Below are positions 36,301-48,730 of a stretch of 64,000 nt of DNA, in pieces. Origin of the DNA: Plotosus lineatus (taxonomy: Eukaryota; Chordata; Actinopteri; Siluriformes; Plotosidae); NCBI GenBank assembly GCA_024760905.1, contig CM045746.1, forward strand, positions 8,583,966-8,647,965, read 5' to 3'. The translations under genes and the position numbers were made by a program. Within the stretch, counting starts at the first letter, position 1; each line of letters begins with the position of its first letter. The notes below the pieces were generated by a model. It worked only from the letters and a program-made list of their open reading frames with translations. It did not search any database and had not been told where the DNA came from.

Positions 36301-39300
36301 CTGTGCGTGTGTGAGACAGTGAGGGTGTGTACAAATAAAAAGAGTGTCAAGAAGAACATCCTTTCTAAATAGGCAAACCCTCTCCTAATACCCAAAGAGT
36401 ATAAACACACAAACACACAGACACACAGTCACACACACACACACACACACACACACACCACAATCTGCTCTTGTGAAATAGTAAAATGAGAACCATTTAC
36501 AATGTATGAATGTGACAGAACTGGGGACGGGGCTAACTGGTGAACAAACCAACATCAAATTTAAGTGACTGGGTTGACAGTTTGATGGGCAGGCAGCTAT
36601 GTTTCAGTATTTGATGGATTACTCCGACTGTATTAATGTTAAAGGGACTCAGACAGTTGGGTTATCTGCAAGTGATAGTCAGAAAGACAGGAGGACGGAT
36701 GGATCTGATACAGGCGGCATGGTCTTACTGACTGGTTGTTAAAGGCATAGGTGAGCAGTTTGACAGGCAGCCAAGTTTAAGTATGTGACTGGTGAATTGA
36801 TGGATCAGTGGAAAGATGAAACTAATTTGCAGGCTCATTTTGGGGTAGTAGGGAGGATGGATGGATGGATGGATGGATGGATGGATGAAGGGGCACATCC
36901 CTGAGAGGGAACTTGGTCTATGTGATTGTTGGGTGGGTGAATAGACGGACAGATAGATAATTGGACAGTTGGGGGCATTGTTAGTTGGTAATTAGATAGA
37001 TGAATGAATGAAACTATATGGTGGACAGATCAAGCCGGCCTGTGTGAGAGGGGGACGGATGAAGCCGGACTGTGTGAGAGGGGGGGGACGGATGAGGCCG
37101 GACTGTGTGAGAGGGGGGACGGATGAGGCCGGACTGTGTGAGAGGGGGGACGGGTGAAGCCGGCCTGTGTGAGAGGGGGGACGGGTGAAGCCGGCCTGTG
37201 TGAGAGGGGGAACGGGTGAAGCCAGCCTGTGTGAGAGGGGGGACAGGTGAAGCCGGCCTGTGTGAGAGGCACTCCCTAGCCCAGCCGGGGTGCTCTAGGC
37301 CTGGAAGAGAATGACCGGACTTTGCTCTCCTAGCTTGTCACTCTCTCCTATAAACGGGGGACGGGTGAAGCCGGCCTGTGTGAGAGGGGGACGGATAAAG
37401 CCGGCTTGTGTGAGAGGGGGACGCGTGAAGCCGGCCTGTGTGAGAGGGGGACGGATGAAGTCGGCCTGTGTGAGAGAGGCATGGGTGAAGCCGGCCTGTG
37501 TGAGAGGGGGACGGACGAATCCGGCCTGTGTGAGAGGGGGACAGATGAAGCCGGCCTGTGTGAGAGGGGGACGGATGAAGCCGGCCTGTGTGAGAGGGGG
37601 ACGGATGAAACTGCTCTATGTGAGAGGGAGATGGATGAAACTGTGTGGTGTATGTGAATGATCAGTTAGATATATGAACAGATTGGTGAGTAAAAGAATT
37701 AACATCCTGTAAACGCTGTACTCTCAGTACTGTCAGAGAGGGAGGGCTGACCTGCGGTGTGAGTAGTGGCAGGCGGACGTGCTGAAGCAGAGCGGGGAGC
37801 TGGGATTGGCGGCTTGTGGGATCGTAATGGACCCAGCTCAGCAGGGCCGACACTACTGTCTCCTCCTCTGGAACATTCATGTCATCTGACACCAGCAGCT
37901 TCTCCACCTCACATGCTGGGAGCAGCAGGAACTCCTGATTTTTCATCACGCCCAGGAAGTGCTCCTGTAGGGAAACAGACCACCTGACACTCTAGACATT
38001 TCAAACCCCACACACTCATCACATATAAGGAGCACACAAGGGAGAGTGGGACAGATCCTTTTGTATACATGATGAACATTTAGCTGTGCATGGGGAAACT
38101 GTCAATCTAGTTAGATAGTTTGCCTATAAGCCCACACCCACTAAAATCAGCATCATCATTATCAATTATTTATGAATTAAACAGAAAAAGAGAGAGCGAG
38201 AGCAGATCTGAGCAAGGATCCAATGGACATAGAACAAAACTGATACTCAGTATCAAGGCTGTCTCCATAACAACCCAACACCCTTCCCCCACACCAATTG
38301 GTTACCATAGACAAGCTATTATGGGATGAAATTTTGATGAACAACATTCCTAGGGGATAGGACAACATAAGACAAGAGTCCTCTAGGTTTCTTCAGTGGA
38401 ACACCCGTGTGACCAATTAAAAACAAACAGAGAGAGAGCGCAAGAGCGAGAGAGAGAGAAGGGAGGGTACAGGGAGAATTAACCGGGGAGGAGGATAAAT
38501 CCTTCAGGAAGCAAACTGGATCTGTGTATTAAAAAAAAAAACCCACAGCAAAAGGAAAAGAAAGTACAGTAGTGGTAATAAGTCCATACACAGACACACA
38601 CTAAAATGTCTTGAAGCTGAAAAGATACCGATAGCATCGTAAAAAGTGTTTAAGATTAAAGTAAATAAGAACTAATAATAAAATAAAACCTCTTTTTATT
38701 TAAACATAACACTATTTTTTAATTATTCCTTCTCACAGACAAACAGCAAATGAACCAATGAGACTAAACAGCCTGTCCAACCCAAACACACTTGAGTTAC
38801 AAAATGATGGGGCGGGGTCTAATTATAGTGTAGACCAGCAGCAGTTATAAATAACCATAATTAACCACTGTGTGTTATTTACAGTAAAAAGGCGTGGCCA
38901 CTGCATGCACTAAATGCATTTATATCAGTCTGTGTCGATGTGTATGTGTGTACCATGGTGTAGTTATGGGCCACTTTGTGCAGGTCTTGGCAGCCCTGGG
39001 CGTCGGCGAATGAGCGAATGCCCAGGCAGTTGGATGGATGCAGTTGCTTCATCAGGTAACTGCAGCAGGCCTGGACCACGGCTGACAGCTGCAGCAGGCA
39101 TGCTGCTGACAGCAGAGCCTCAATCGTGTCCTCTCTCAACTCCAACCGTCCTGAGAAAGGGGGAGGGGTCCGGTTCAGTGCTGAGGGATTCCCCCAAATA
39201 TCACTATAATTTAGGGCTGCAACGAACAATTATTTTAATAATTGATGAATCAGTCTATTTTTTTTTCTCGATTAATTGGAAAGAGCACAAACAGTTTTAA

Positions 39301-42300
39301 ATTTCCGTTTCTATATTATATATATATAATATATATATTATAGATATATATGTATATCTAATCATTTGTTAATTCTGTGGTGGGTAGTTAATCATAGTTC
39401 AACATATTCATATGAATAATTACTAAAATATACATATAAGTAGTTATTATTTATTAATATAATTTTATACAAGCTATGGCTTATAATTACATGTTGTTTG
39501 GTTCTCAAATGCTGACTTAATTTTAGCTAATTTCGTATAAAGCTTAAATCTAGTTTTATAAATTAAAATTCATATATTTCAGTTTTCATGAAAATTGTGT
39601 ATTCTCGAGAATCGGTAGAGATGTTTTGTTCTAAACTCTATTAGCATTGCCACATTGCTAATCATGAACGAGGTCTATTGCTTCTATAAATAATACAGTA
39701 ATCCCACGCCACTTCGCATTTCCTACTTCGCGTTCCCACAATATCGTGGGATTTCTCATCGGGAAATTTTAAAAAATTAAAGATTACAGTACAGTATTCA
39801 AAATTCACGTGCACTACATTGAACTACGCTAACCAACATGCTCTGTTCTCCTGCTTGACTTGAGCGTTCTCTGATTGGCTGTGAATCCAGCAAGCTCACT
39901 GGTCGAGATTATATTTCCCAACATCCAACACATGGGGCTTCCTGTCTTTGTGTTCGAGCCGCACTGTTAGTTCATCTACGCTACGTATCAGCAGTTCTCC
40001 AGCCAAGTGCCTAAGTTTTTCTCTTTTTGTGCTCGTAAGTACTGTTGTACACAGTATTACGCTAAGGCCTTGAAAATGGCCCCAAAACGTACAGGAAGTG
40101 TTATGGTCTGTGCTAGTTGGTGGCGTTTAACTCTCTCTCTCTCTGCATACACTGGCAAGGCTGTTACCCACAGGTGAAATCCAGAGAGCGCACCTGAATT
40201 CACTCAGTCATCAGTGTGCTAGAGGAGCTCCGTGCTTGACACTCTCCCAGTGATTTTGGTTTTTGTGTTTTTCCCTTACCACTACAGTGAACATGATTTT
40301 TCCCAAAAATGCAGGAGACCAAGTAAGGTGAAACAAAGAATTTTATGAGCTAAGGTGGGGTGCTTCCCCACAGCTCAATAAAAGTCTTGTTTCATCGTAC
40401 TTGATATCCTGCATTTTTGGGTCCGACTGATATTCTCCCGGCGTCACAGGAAGATCATCTAGTGAACCGAAAAAGAAAAGGAAAATGATGACAGTTCGTG
40501 AGAAAGTTAAGCTTCTAGATTTATTAAAAAAGGTGAAGTTTTGCGTCTGTGGCTCGCCATTACGGCATTAACGAGTCGACTGTGCACTACATTAAGAAGT
40601 AGGAAGAGAAAATACACATATCAGTCGGACCCAAAGATGCAGGAGACCAAGTACGATGAAACAAAGACTTTTACTGGGCTCCAGGGAAGCACTGGGTTGT
40701 GGGAAAATCGTGTTCACCGTAGTGGAAAATCACTGGGAGAGTATCAACACAGAAACTGCTCGAGCACGGCGCTCCTCTAGCGCACTGATGGCTGAGTGAA
40801 TTCAGGTGCGCTCTCTGGGTGTCGCCTGCGGGTAACAGCCACGCCCCTCACCAGTGTATGCGGACAGAGAGGAGAGTTAAACACCGCCAATTAGCACAGA
40901 CCATAACAGTAAACAGCGAAATAAGGCTGTTATGAAAATGGAAAATGACTTATCTTTGTGGATTACGAACTGCCATAAAAATAATGCGAGTTTGGACACT
41001 AACATCGTCCGTACTACTGTAAAGCAAAGGCTCGGGAGGTGCTGACGAGCCCCAATCAAGCACCAGTGCCGCCAATGATTCTCCTCCTTGACGTGGCTGT
41101 GAATTGGTTATTTATTAGGTTTGTTATACAGTATTTATATATAATTATTGTCATTATAAGGTGTATAATTTATTTATATATTAATATACGTTGCCTGTAT
41201 GACATTAACATGCATAGAACACTTTAAAATTAACTTCTATATAAATTTTATATAATATATAGGTGGGTGGGTGTCCTTAAGAGGTGACAGAAGTAATTTC
41301 GCTGGTTTTCACATTCCGGGGGTGGGAGGTCCCCATTAACCGCAAAATAAGGAGGATTACTGTACAGCAATTTCCCAGCACTCAGCGTGAGTTTCTAATG
41401 CTAACATAAACAATTATTAAATGCTAATGAATAAATCATGACAAACAAACTTAACATTTTAAATAGTTCAATGAACTTTCGCAATCGTGCAACATTTCGG
41501 CCTTGCATTCCGGTAAAGGTTAAACAACCTCACTAGGAACATGACAGCTGCCATCTTGACTTGCCGGACCTACTTTAGATCACGTGACAAGCAAACATGA
41601 TTGTTTATTACTATTCTTAGCTCATTAGCTACCCAGGCTGGAGCCCAAAGTTATTTCTCAATGAACGGAACTGGCGGATAGAGCCAATCTATTGCATTGT
41701 GAGCTTCTGTAATAAACTATCATATACATATATATTTCCCCTTCATAACAGAATAAATTTAGGATTCTGTAGTCACTTATCCTGCTGATGGGCCGGCTTC
41801 TTCAATAACATTTCCTACATGTTTTCTTTTAAGATGCTCCTGCGTCACTGTCGTGCTCCCGTGCTGAGCCATCTCACTTTTACAAAGCCTGCATTCAACA
41901 CGTTTTCGGAGACTATGTAGATTAAAATGCTCCCAAACCTTTGAAGACTTCAGTCGAACAGTTTTTTCCCATCCCAGTGTCACTGGCAGTCGACTGAGCC
42001 ATGTTTTGTAATGTTTATGAAGATGAAAAAATGCGAGTCGCACATACGACACGTCCAATTATCTCTGTACTGAGTGACACTTGCCTGTAGTGGCTGACTT
42101 GCACAATAATCGCGAGACTATTCGCTAACACTTTTAATAATCGATTTTTATCAATTAGTTGTTGCAGCACTACTATAATTTCTATTCTTAGTTCTTATAA
42201 AGTCTGTTACCCGTGTACGCGTACTGCACCAAAACCCACAATGCATCTGGGTCCATGCCTTCCATCTTCACTTCCTCTTGTTTGGCCTCCCTGACGTCAC

Positions 42301-43277
42301 TAGTAAACATGGCTGCAAAGTAGTCGGACACAGAGGACAAAACCAACCTGAGAGAAAGAGAGCAAGAGGGAGTAGAGAGTGAGGAGAGAGCAGAGTGAGA
42401 GGAGATAGAATAGAAAGAGAGAGAGCGAGAGAGAGAGAAATCTTAATTTTATTGGAGTTGAAGGTAGACACTCAGCGAAGGTGAGGTACGCTCTGAAGAG
42501 GGATAGTCCATCATGGGGTCACACAAACTACTATTCAGAGTCAGACATAGGGGCACATATAAGCCTAATGTGAATGCCTTAACTATGGGAGGAAACTGTT
42601 TTTCCTAGTGGAAACCCACACAGGCACAGGCACATGAAAACATCATACAGATACTGCACACTGGAATGATAGCTGTGCCTTAATTCAGGAGTGGTATCCT
42701 CAAGCAACACAAAGAACATGGTCAAAAAAGTAGTGCCACTGGAACAAAGACCCTTCCTCCTTTTCTGAGACAAATACAGAGGCCACCCCCTTCACTGACA
42801 GAAGTCATGCTCCTTTACTGTTAGGACATCAAGATCCATAAAGCTTAAATTGAACAGTGAAAGAGCTAATGAGGGAGGCGATTAGAGAGGAGCTATAAAC
42901 TCTAACCCTGTTACACTGTGACGACAAGGTAATGCTGTCTCAATTCAGTTCCACACACACACACACACACACACACAGCTTAATGACCGGACAGGACCAT
43001 TAAATGACTGCACTTTTAAAAAGAATAAATCAAAGCACAGGTATTGAAATGCATGAAAACGGGTGTGTTACTCATGCATTCTGAGGACCAAATGTCCCCA
43101 AGTATGGAAATGTATAACAGTGTGTGTATGTGTATATTGCCAGTGGTGTCTGAGGATCAAATGTACCCATAGGACTTGAAAGATATGGCAATATGTGTGT
43201 GTGTGTGTGCATGCATATTGCTTTGCGAGGACTAAATGTCCAGAAGTATTGAAACAAATAAAAGTGTGAGTATGTGA

Positions 43278-43344
<67 letters not shown>

Positions 43345-46300
43345 TACACACACATACAAGCCTCGAAAATTCAGGTGACCGATCGTTCGGTCGGTAGACC
43401 GGTCGGCACTTTATTAAAACACCCGAACGACAATACAGTCGCGTAGGAAGTTAATATCAGAGTTCACAACAAACAAACTTCGACAACTCGGGACACTCAT
43501 TTTCTAGTAAAAGAGAAATAAAAAAACGTGTGGACGTTCGTAGTCGGCACAAATTGTAGACTTCTCCAGGAAAGATAAAAACTGTAATCAAACTTAAATA
43601 GTTGGCACATATAAAGCATACGGTCCTTCTTCTTTTCCTTTCGGCCTTTCCCTTCAGGGGTCGCCACAGCGAATCATCTGCCTCCATCTCACTCTATCCT
43701 TTGCATCTTCTTCTCTTACACCAACGACCTTCATGTCCTCCTTTACCACATCCATGCAACGGACACGCCTCCCGCCTCTCCTTCTTCGACGTCTTCGACC
43801 AACAGTAGTCCAATTTCCATCAGCACCCTGTTGGTTGACGGCACTGATGGCGGTCGTTGTTAACCCGGGCCTCGACCGATCCGGTATGTCATTCTTTCTT
43901 ATGATTCGCATAGTTTATTTGGCATTTGTTTTACGCCGGATGCCCTTCCTGACGCAACCCTCTGCATTTATCCGGGCTTGGGACCGGCGTGAGGGAGAGA
44001 CACTGGTTTGTGCCCCCCCTTCACGGCTGCATTTATAAAGCATACGGTCCTAGCATGTCGTAAACTGGTAATGCCACAAATAGCCGGATTGATCTCTCGG
44101 CAGGATTTTTTAATAAGATATTAAACAAAACAATGGTCAAACCTCTTTTATAAAATAAATCAATGTATTTCTTTGATCATTACCTCTTTTATACACCAGT
44201 CAAATAATAATGAAATCAATAAAAAATTATACTTTTAAAAAATTATTTTTAATGACACCTGCTTTAATATTAAAACATTTGGTTTTAATAATAAAAATGA
44301 CATTGTTAAAGCTGCCCTGCCCACTATAAAACACACACCTGGTAAGAATTGTCTCGACGAGAAGCATTGATGATGCCAAGAGTTCAGCGCAGACTACTCA
44401 GAGAGGTAAAAAAAAAACCCTAGAGCAGGGGTCACCAACCCTATGCCCGCGGGCACCGGGTCGCCCGTTGGCTCCTTCTCAGTCGCCCACTGGACTTGTT
44501 CCAAAAATAGCCCTTATGGTTCGCAAAAAAATGCTGCACCTTATGTAAATTCTATCGAAAGTTTCACACATATATACACTCATGCCTCGGTTTTACGGAT
44601 TTCAGATGCAACGCAGCTTCCGACTAGTCTGGATCGTCCGGATGCGGCCGTTGTTTCAGAAAGTGACCAGACTGGCTTGAAGGTACATGTAAATCTATTC
44701 AGCCAATCCTTTCTGTGTGGGCGGGTCCGATATCTTGAAACTCTAATTTAATTGGACTCACACATTACAGTGTTTATGTGACAGGAAGCTGGCCCCAAGT
44801 TTTGGCAATCAGCTGGTCTCCTGGGTTGAAGTTTTTCCATGTCTGTCCATTTGTGTTTGCTTGACAGCTGTGCTTGGCTTCGTGGAAATGAGTCGATCAA
44901 AATGAGGGAAATTTATCTCTTTACTCAAAAACAACACCAATAAAATTAGAGTTTGAAGGTATCGGACACGCCCACATACTGGTGTACTGAAAGGCTCTCC
45001 GCTGCTCGCCACAGTGATGTGGCATTGAAAATAGATGTATAGATTTAAATGCTTGAGATTTATTCATCTGTTTTTGTTTTACTTGATGGCTTTTTTTTTC
45101 AATGGTGCACCGGCAGTGGTAGGATGCCTTGTGGGCTTCATTGCACATTGCAAGAATGACCCAGACTTTCCACCTTTCCGACACTACCATTGTATCATCC
45201 ACCAGGAGGCTTATATGCACGTAAAGTGACCGGGTTTGACCATGTAATGACCGCTGTTGTAAAAATCATCAATGGCATTCGCCTAAAGCCAAACAACACC
45301 GGCATTTAAGGTGCTTTTGGAGCTTTCTGCAGAACATGGAGGCCTGTTGCTACATACAGAAACCGATAGCTCAGCAGAGGGTGGATTTTGAAACGCTTCT
45401 TGGCACTTTTGGGTGAAATAAAGGAGCTTATGGATGTGGTGAAGGAGGACATGAAGGTAGTTGGTGTAAGAGAAGAAGATGCAAAGGATAGGGTGAGATG
45501 GAGGCAGATGATTCGCTGTGGCGACCCCTGAAGGGAAAAGCCAAAAGGAGAAGAAGATGCAGAGCACAGAAGAGGACACTCTCTTGGACAACACTGAGTG
45601 GTTGCTTGACCTTGCCTTTTTTAACAGACGCCACAGAAAACTGAACAATTTGAACTGTGAGCTGCAAGGCACAGGGAAGACAGTCACAAATATGATAAGT
45701 GCTATTAAAGCTTTTCAAGCCAAAATGAACATTTTCTCTGTGCATTTGCAAAGAAAAAGTGTTATGCACTTCCCTCTGTGCAAAATGTTCTACGTGACAA
45801 TGTTTCTGCATCTATGGCTTTTGTTAAGTTGTAGAAAAGTTGTAGATAAATACTGCCAAGTGATGAACAGACTGATGAAAGAGTTGGAGAACAGGTTTTG
45901 TGATTTTGAGCAAATTGAGCCATGTTTTTTTGTGAACAACAGTTTGGTTTCATGCCAAGAAAGAGCACCACAGATGCAATGTTTGCCTTGAGGATGTTAA
46001 TAGAGAAGTACAGAGAAGGTCAGAGGGAGCTACATTGTGCCTTTGTGGATCTGGAAAAAGCATATGACAGGGTGCCAAGAGAAGAACTGTGGTATTGCAT
46101 GAGGAAGTCTGGAGGGCAGAGAAGTATGTTAGAGTGGTGCAGGACATGTATGAGAGATGTAAGACAGTGGTGAGGTGTGCTGTCGGTGTGACCGACTTAA
46201 TTCAAGGTGGAGGTGGGACTGCATCAAGGGTCAGCTCTGAGCCCTTCTTGTTTGCTATGGTGATGGACAGGCTGACAGACCAGGTGAGACAAGAATCTCC

Positions 46301-48678
46301 ATGGACTATGATGTTTGCAGATGACATCGTGATCTGTAGTGAGAGCAGAGAACAAGTGCAGGAAAATCTCGAGAGGTGGAGGTATGCCCTGGAAAGGAGA
46401 GGAATGAAGGTTAGCCTCAGAAAATCAGAATACATGTGTGTGAATGAGAAGGACCCAGGAGGAACGGTGATGTTACAGGGAGCAGAGATAACGAAGGTGG
46501 AGGATTTTAAGTACTTAGGCTCAACAATCCAGAGCAATGGAGAGTGTGGAAAAGAGGTGAAGAAGCGTGTGCAGGCAGGCTGGAATGGTTGGAGAAAAGT
46601 ATCCGTGTGTGATGTGCGATAGGAGAGTGTCAGCAAGAATGAAGGGAAAAGTGTACAAGATGGTGGTGAGGCCAGCGATGTTGTATGGCTTAGAAACAGT
46701 GGCGCTGAGGAGGAAAAGGCAGGAGGCAGAGCTGGAGGTAGCGGAGATGAAAATGCTTGAGGTTCTCCCTGGGAGTAACGAGGATGGATAGGATCAGAAA
46801 TGAGTATATCAGAGGGACAGCCCACGTAAGATGTTTTGGAGACAAAGTCAGAGAGGCTAGATTGAGATGGTTTGGACATGTACAGAGGAGGGATAGTGAG
46901 TATATTGGCAGTAGGATGCTGAGGTTGGAACTACCAGGCAGAAGGCCTCGAGGAAGACCGAAGAAGAGATTTATGGATGTGGTGAAGGAAGACATGAAGG
47001 TCGTTGGAGTCAGAAAAGAAGATGCGGAGGACAGGGTGAGGTGGAGGCGGATGATTTGCTGTGGCGAATCCCTGAAGGGAGCAGCCGAAAGTAAAAGAAG
47101 AAGAGCAAATTGAGCCATGTCTGTCATTCATTTCAAATCCCTTTATGTCAGTGGACATGACAGGCACAGCTGAGAACCTAAGTACAACCTTTCACCTTGA
47201 TCCACGGCAGGTGGAAATGGAAATAATAACTTTGCAAAATGACCTGAACCTTAAAGCACATCGGAGTAGCCCAAACTTTTGGAACCTAGTGGACATGGAA
47301 AAGTACAAATCTATCTGCACAGCAGCTATGAAGGTTGCTTGTCTTTTTCGATCCACATAGCTCTGTGAATCAGCCTTTTCCAATATGAACTTTATTAAAA
47401 AAATAAACACCGATCACGCCTCACTGATTCACATCTACAGGAGTCACTGAGAGTGGCAGTGACAAACGACACACCAGAATACAGCAAACTAGTTGGACAA
47501 CATGGAATGCCAGGTTTCTCACTAACTGACAAACAAGACTGAACAGTGTTTTAGTAAACCCCATGTCACCTGGTCACTTGATCATTGTTCAGCGATTAAA
47601 TCAGATTCAAAGTTGGAGTTGACACAATCTCATGTATTGGGAAAACAATTTGAGTTCTGTTTTTGTTGAATGAAATTGTGACATGTTCATTTGCAAAAAA
47701 TAAATGTCACTTTCACAATTACACATAAATACATTTATTTACAAGTACTTGTCCTAAAGTTATGATTATTGTTTTTGTGTGTGTGAATATTGTATGGTTT
47801 TGATTTCTTGATTTGTTTATACATATGTTTTGAGCTGGTAGCCCTCAAGCCATTTGGGAATCTTAAAGTAGCCCTTAGCTTTAAAAAGGTTGGTGACCCC
47901 TGCCCTAGAGTGTCTGCGAAAGACTTACAGAAATCACTGGCACAGTCCAATATCTCTGTGCACACATCAACTGTATGTAAGTTTTGGCAAAATATTTTGT
48001 GGACTGATGAAACCAAAGTTGAATTCTTTGGGAGGAACACACAATGTCATGTGTGGAGGAAAAATGGAACAGCTCACCAACATCAACACCTCATCCCCAC
48101 CGTGAAGCATGGTGGAGGGTGCATCGTGGTTTGGGGCTGTTTTGCTGCCTCGGGGCCTGGACAACTTGCAATCATTAATGGAAAAAATGAATTCAAAGGT
48201 TTATCAGGATGTTTTGCAGGAAAACCTGAGGCCGTCTATCAGACAGTTGAAGCTAAAAAGAGGATGGATGCTGCAACAAGACAATGATCCAAAACACAGA
48301 AATAAATCAACTTCAGAATGGTTTCAGAAGGATAAAATACACGTTCTGGAGTGGCCAAGTCAAAGTCCAGACTTGAACCCCATTGAGATGCTGTGGCATG
48401 ACCTCAAGACAGTGATTCATGCCAGACATCCCAGGAATCTGACTGAACTACAGCAGTTTTGTAAAGAAGAATCGGCCACGATTAGTCCTGATCGATGTGC
48501 CAGACTGATCTGCAGCTACAGGAAGCATCTGGTTGAAGTTATTACTGCCAAAGGGGGGGCACAAAATATTAAATGTGGTGGTTCAGTTACTTATTCCTCC
48601 CCCTTCTGTCATTGTTTGCATGCTATCCTCATTAAAATATGAAAACCTATAAATGTTTGGGTGGTTTTAGTTAAAGCA

Positions 48679-48730
<52 letters not shown>

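Larger units (their letters stand above)
39696..41362 (+). mobile_element. Tigger/pogo-like element, TA duplication, nested in hAT
   Basis: TIRs cagtaatcccacgcc (39696) and the complement of ggaggattactg (ends 41362) lie between TA dinucleotides. The plus strand starts a transposase at 40077: MAPKRTG, then after an LTR insertion [20 protein letters not shown], and after a second [19 protein letters not shown] and SLDTNIVRT. This is the CENP-B-type helix-turn-helix and following region of Tigger transposases. The DDE domain is absent. Confidence 0.88.
39212..42172 (-). mobile_element. hAT DNA transposon filling a klhl5 intron, 8-bp TSD
   Basis: Ends tagggctgcaacgaac (39212) and the complement of gttgttgcagcacta (ends 42172) are flanked by ctataatt at 39204-39211 and 42173-42180. 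The coding strand is minus: a BED finger lies at 41777-42058. It occupies 2961 of the 3060 bases between klhl5 exons w2 and w3. A Tigger element (39696-41362) is nested inside. Confidence 0.93.
44426..47902 (+). mobile_element. hAT DNA transposon with 8-bp TSD, interrupted by RTE copies
   Basis: Terminal repeats caggggtcaccaaccc (44426) and its complement ending at 47902 (ggttggtgacccctg) are flanked by ccctagag at 44418-44425 and 47903-47910, the 8-bp TSD of hAT elements. Inside are transposase remnants on the plus strand (45540-45930, then 47121-47530). Two RTE fragments lie inside it, and the hAT itself splits a Tc1/mariner element. Without the RTE pieces it would be about 2.17 kb. Confidence 0.94.
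44200..48690 (+). mobile_element. Tc1/mariner element split by a hAT
   Basis: Left part: about 44200-44417, with a candidate end at cagtcaaataataatg and a 5' non-coding region. The right part resumes at 47911 and runs through the transposase to about 48690 (tgtttgggtggttttagtt), where a (TA)n/(CA)n microsatellite replaces the expected 3' terminal repeat. The two halves are separated by the hAT with its ccctagag TSD. Joining them in order gives normal Tc1 layout: 5' repeat, transposase, 3' region. Confidence 0.85.

Noticed and set aside
37025..37650. CRISPR-like array
   Set aside because: Units are contiguous with no unique spacers, the context is a vertebrate intron, and unit length drifts as in a minisatellite.
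37766..37987. plus-strand frame opposite klhl5 exon w4
   Set aside because: It is the antisense shadow of the exon and has no domain of its own.
43750..43765. splicing as the cause of the internal deletion in the RTE derivative
   Set aside because: Neither side of the junction carries a convincing GT donor or AG acceptor in the intact relatives.
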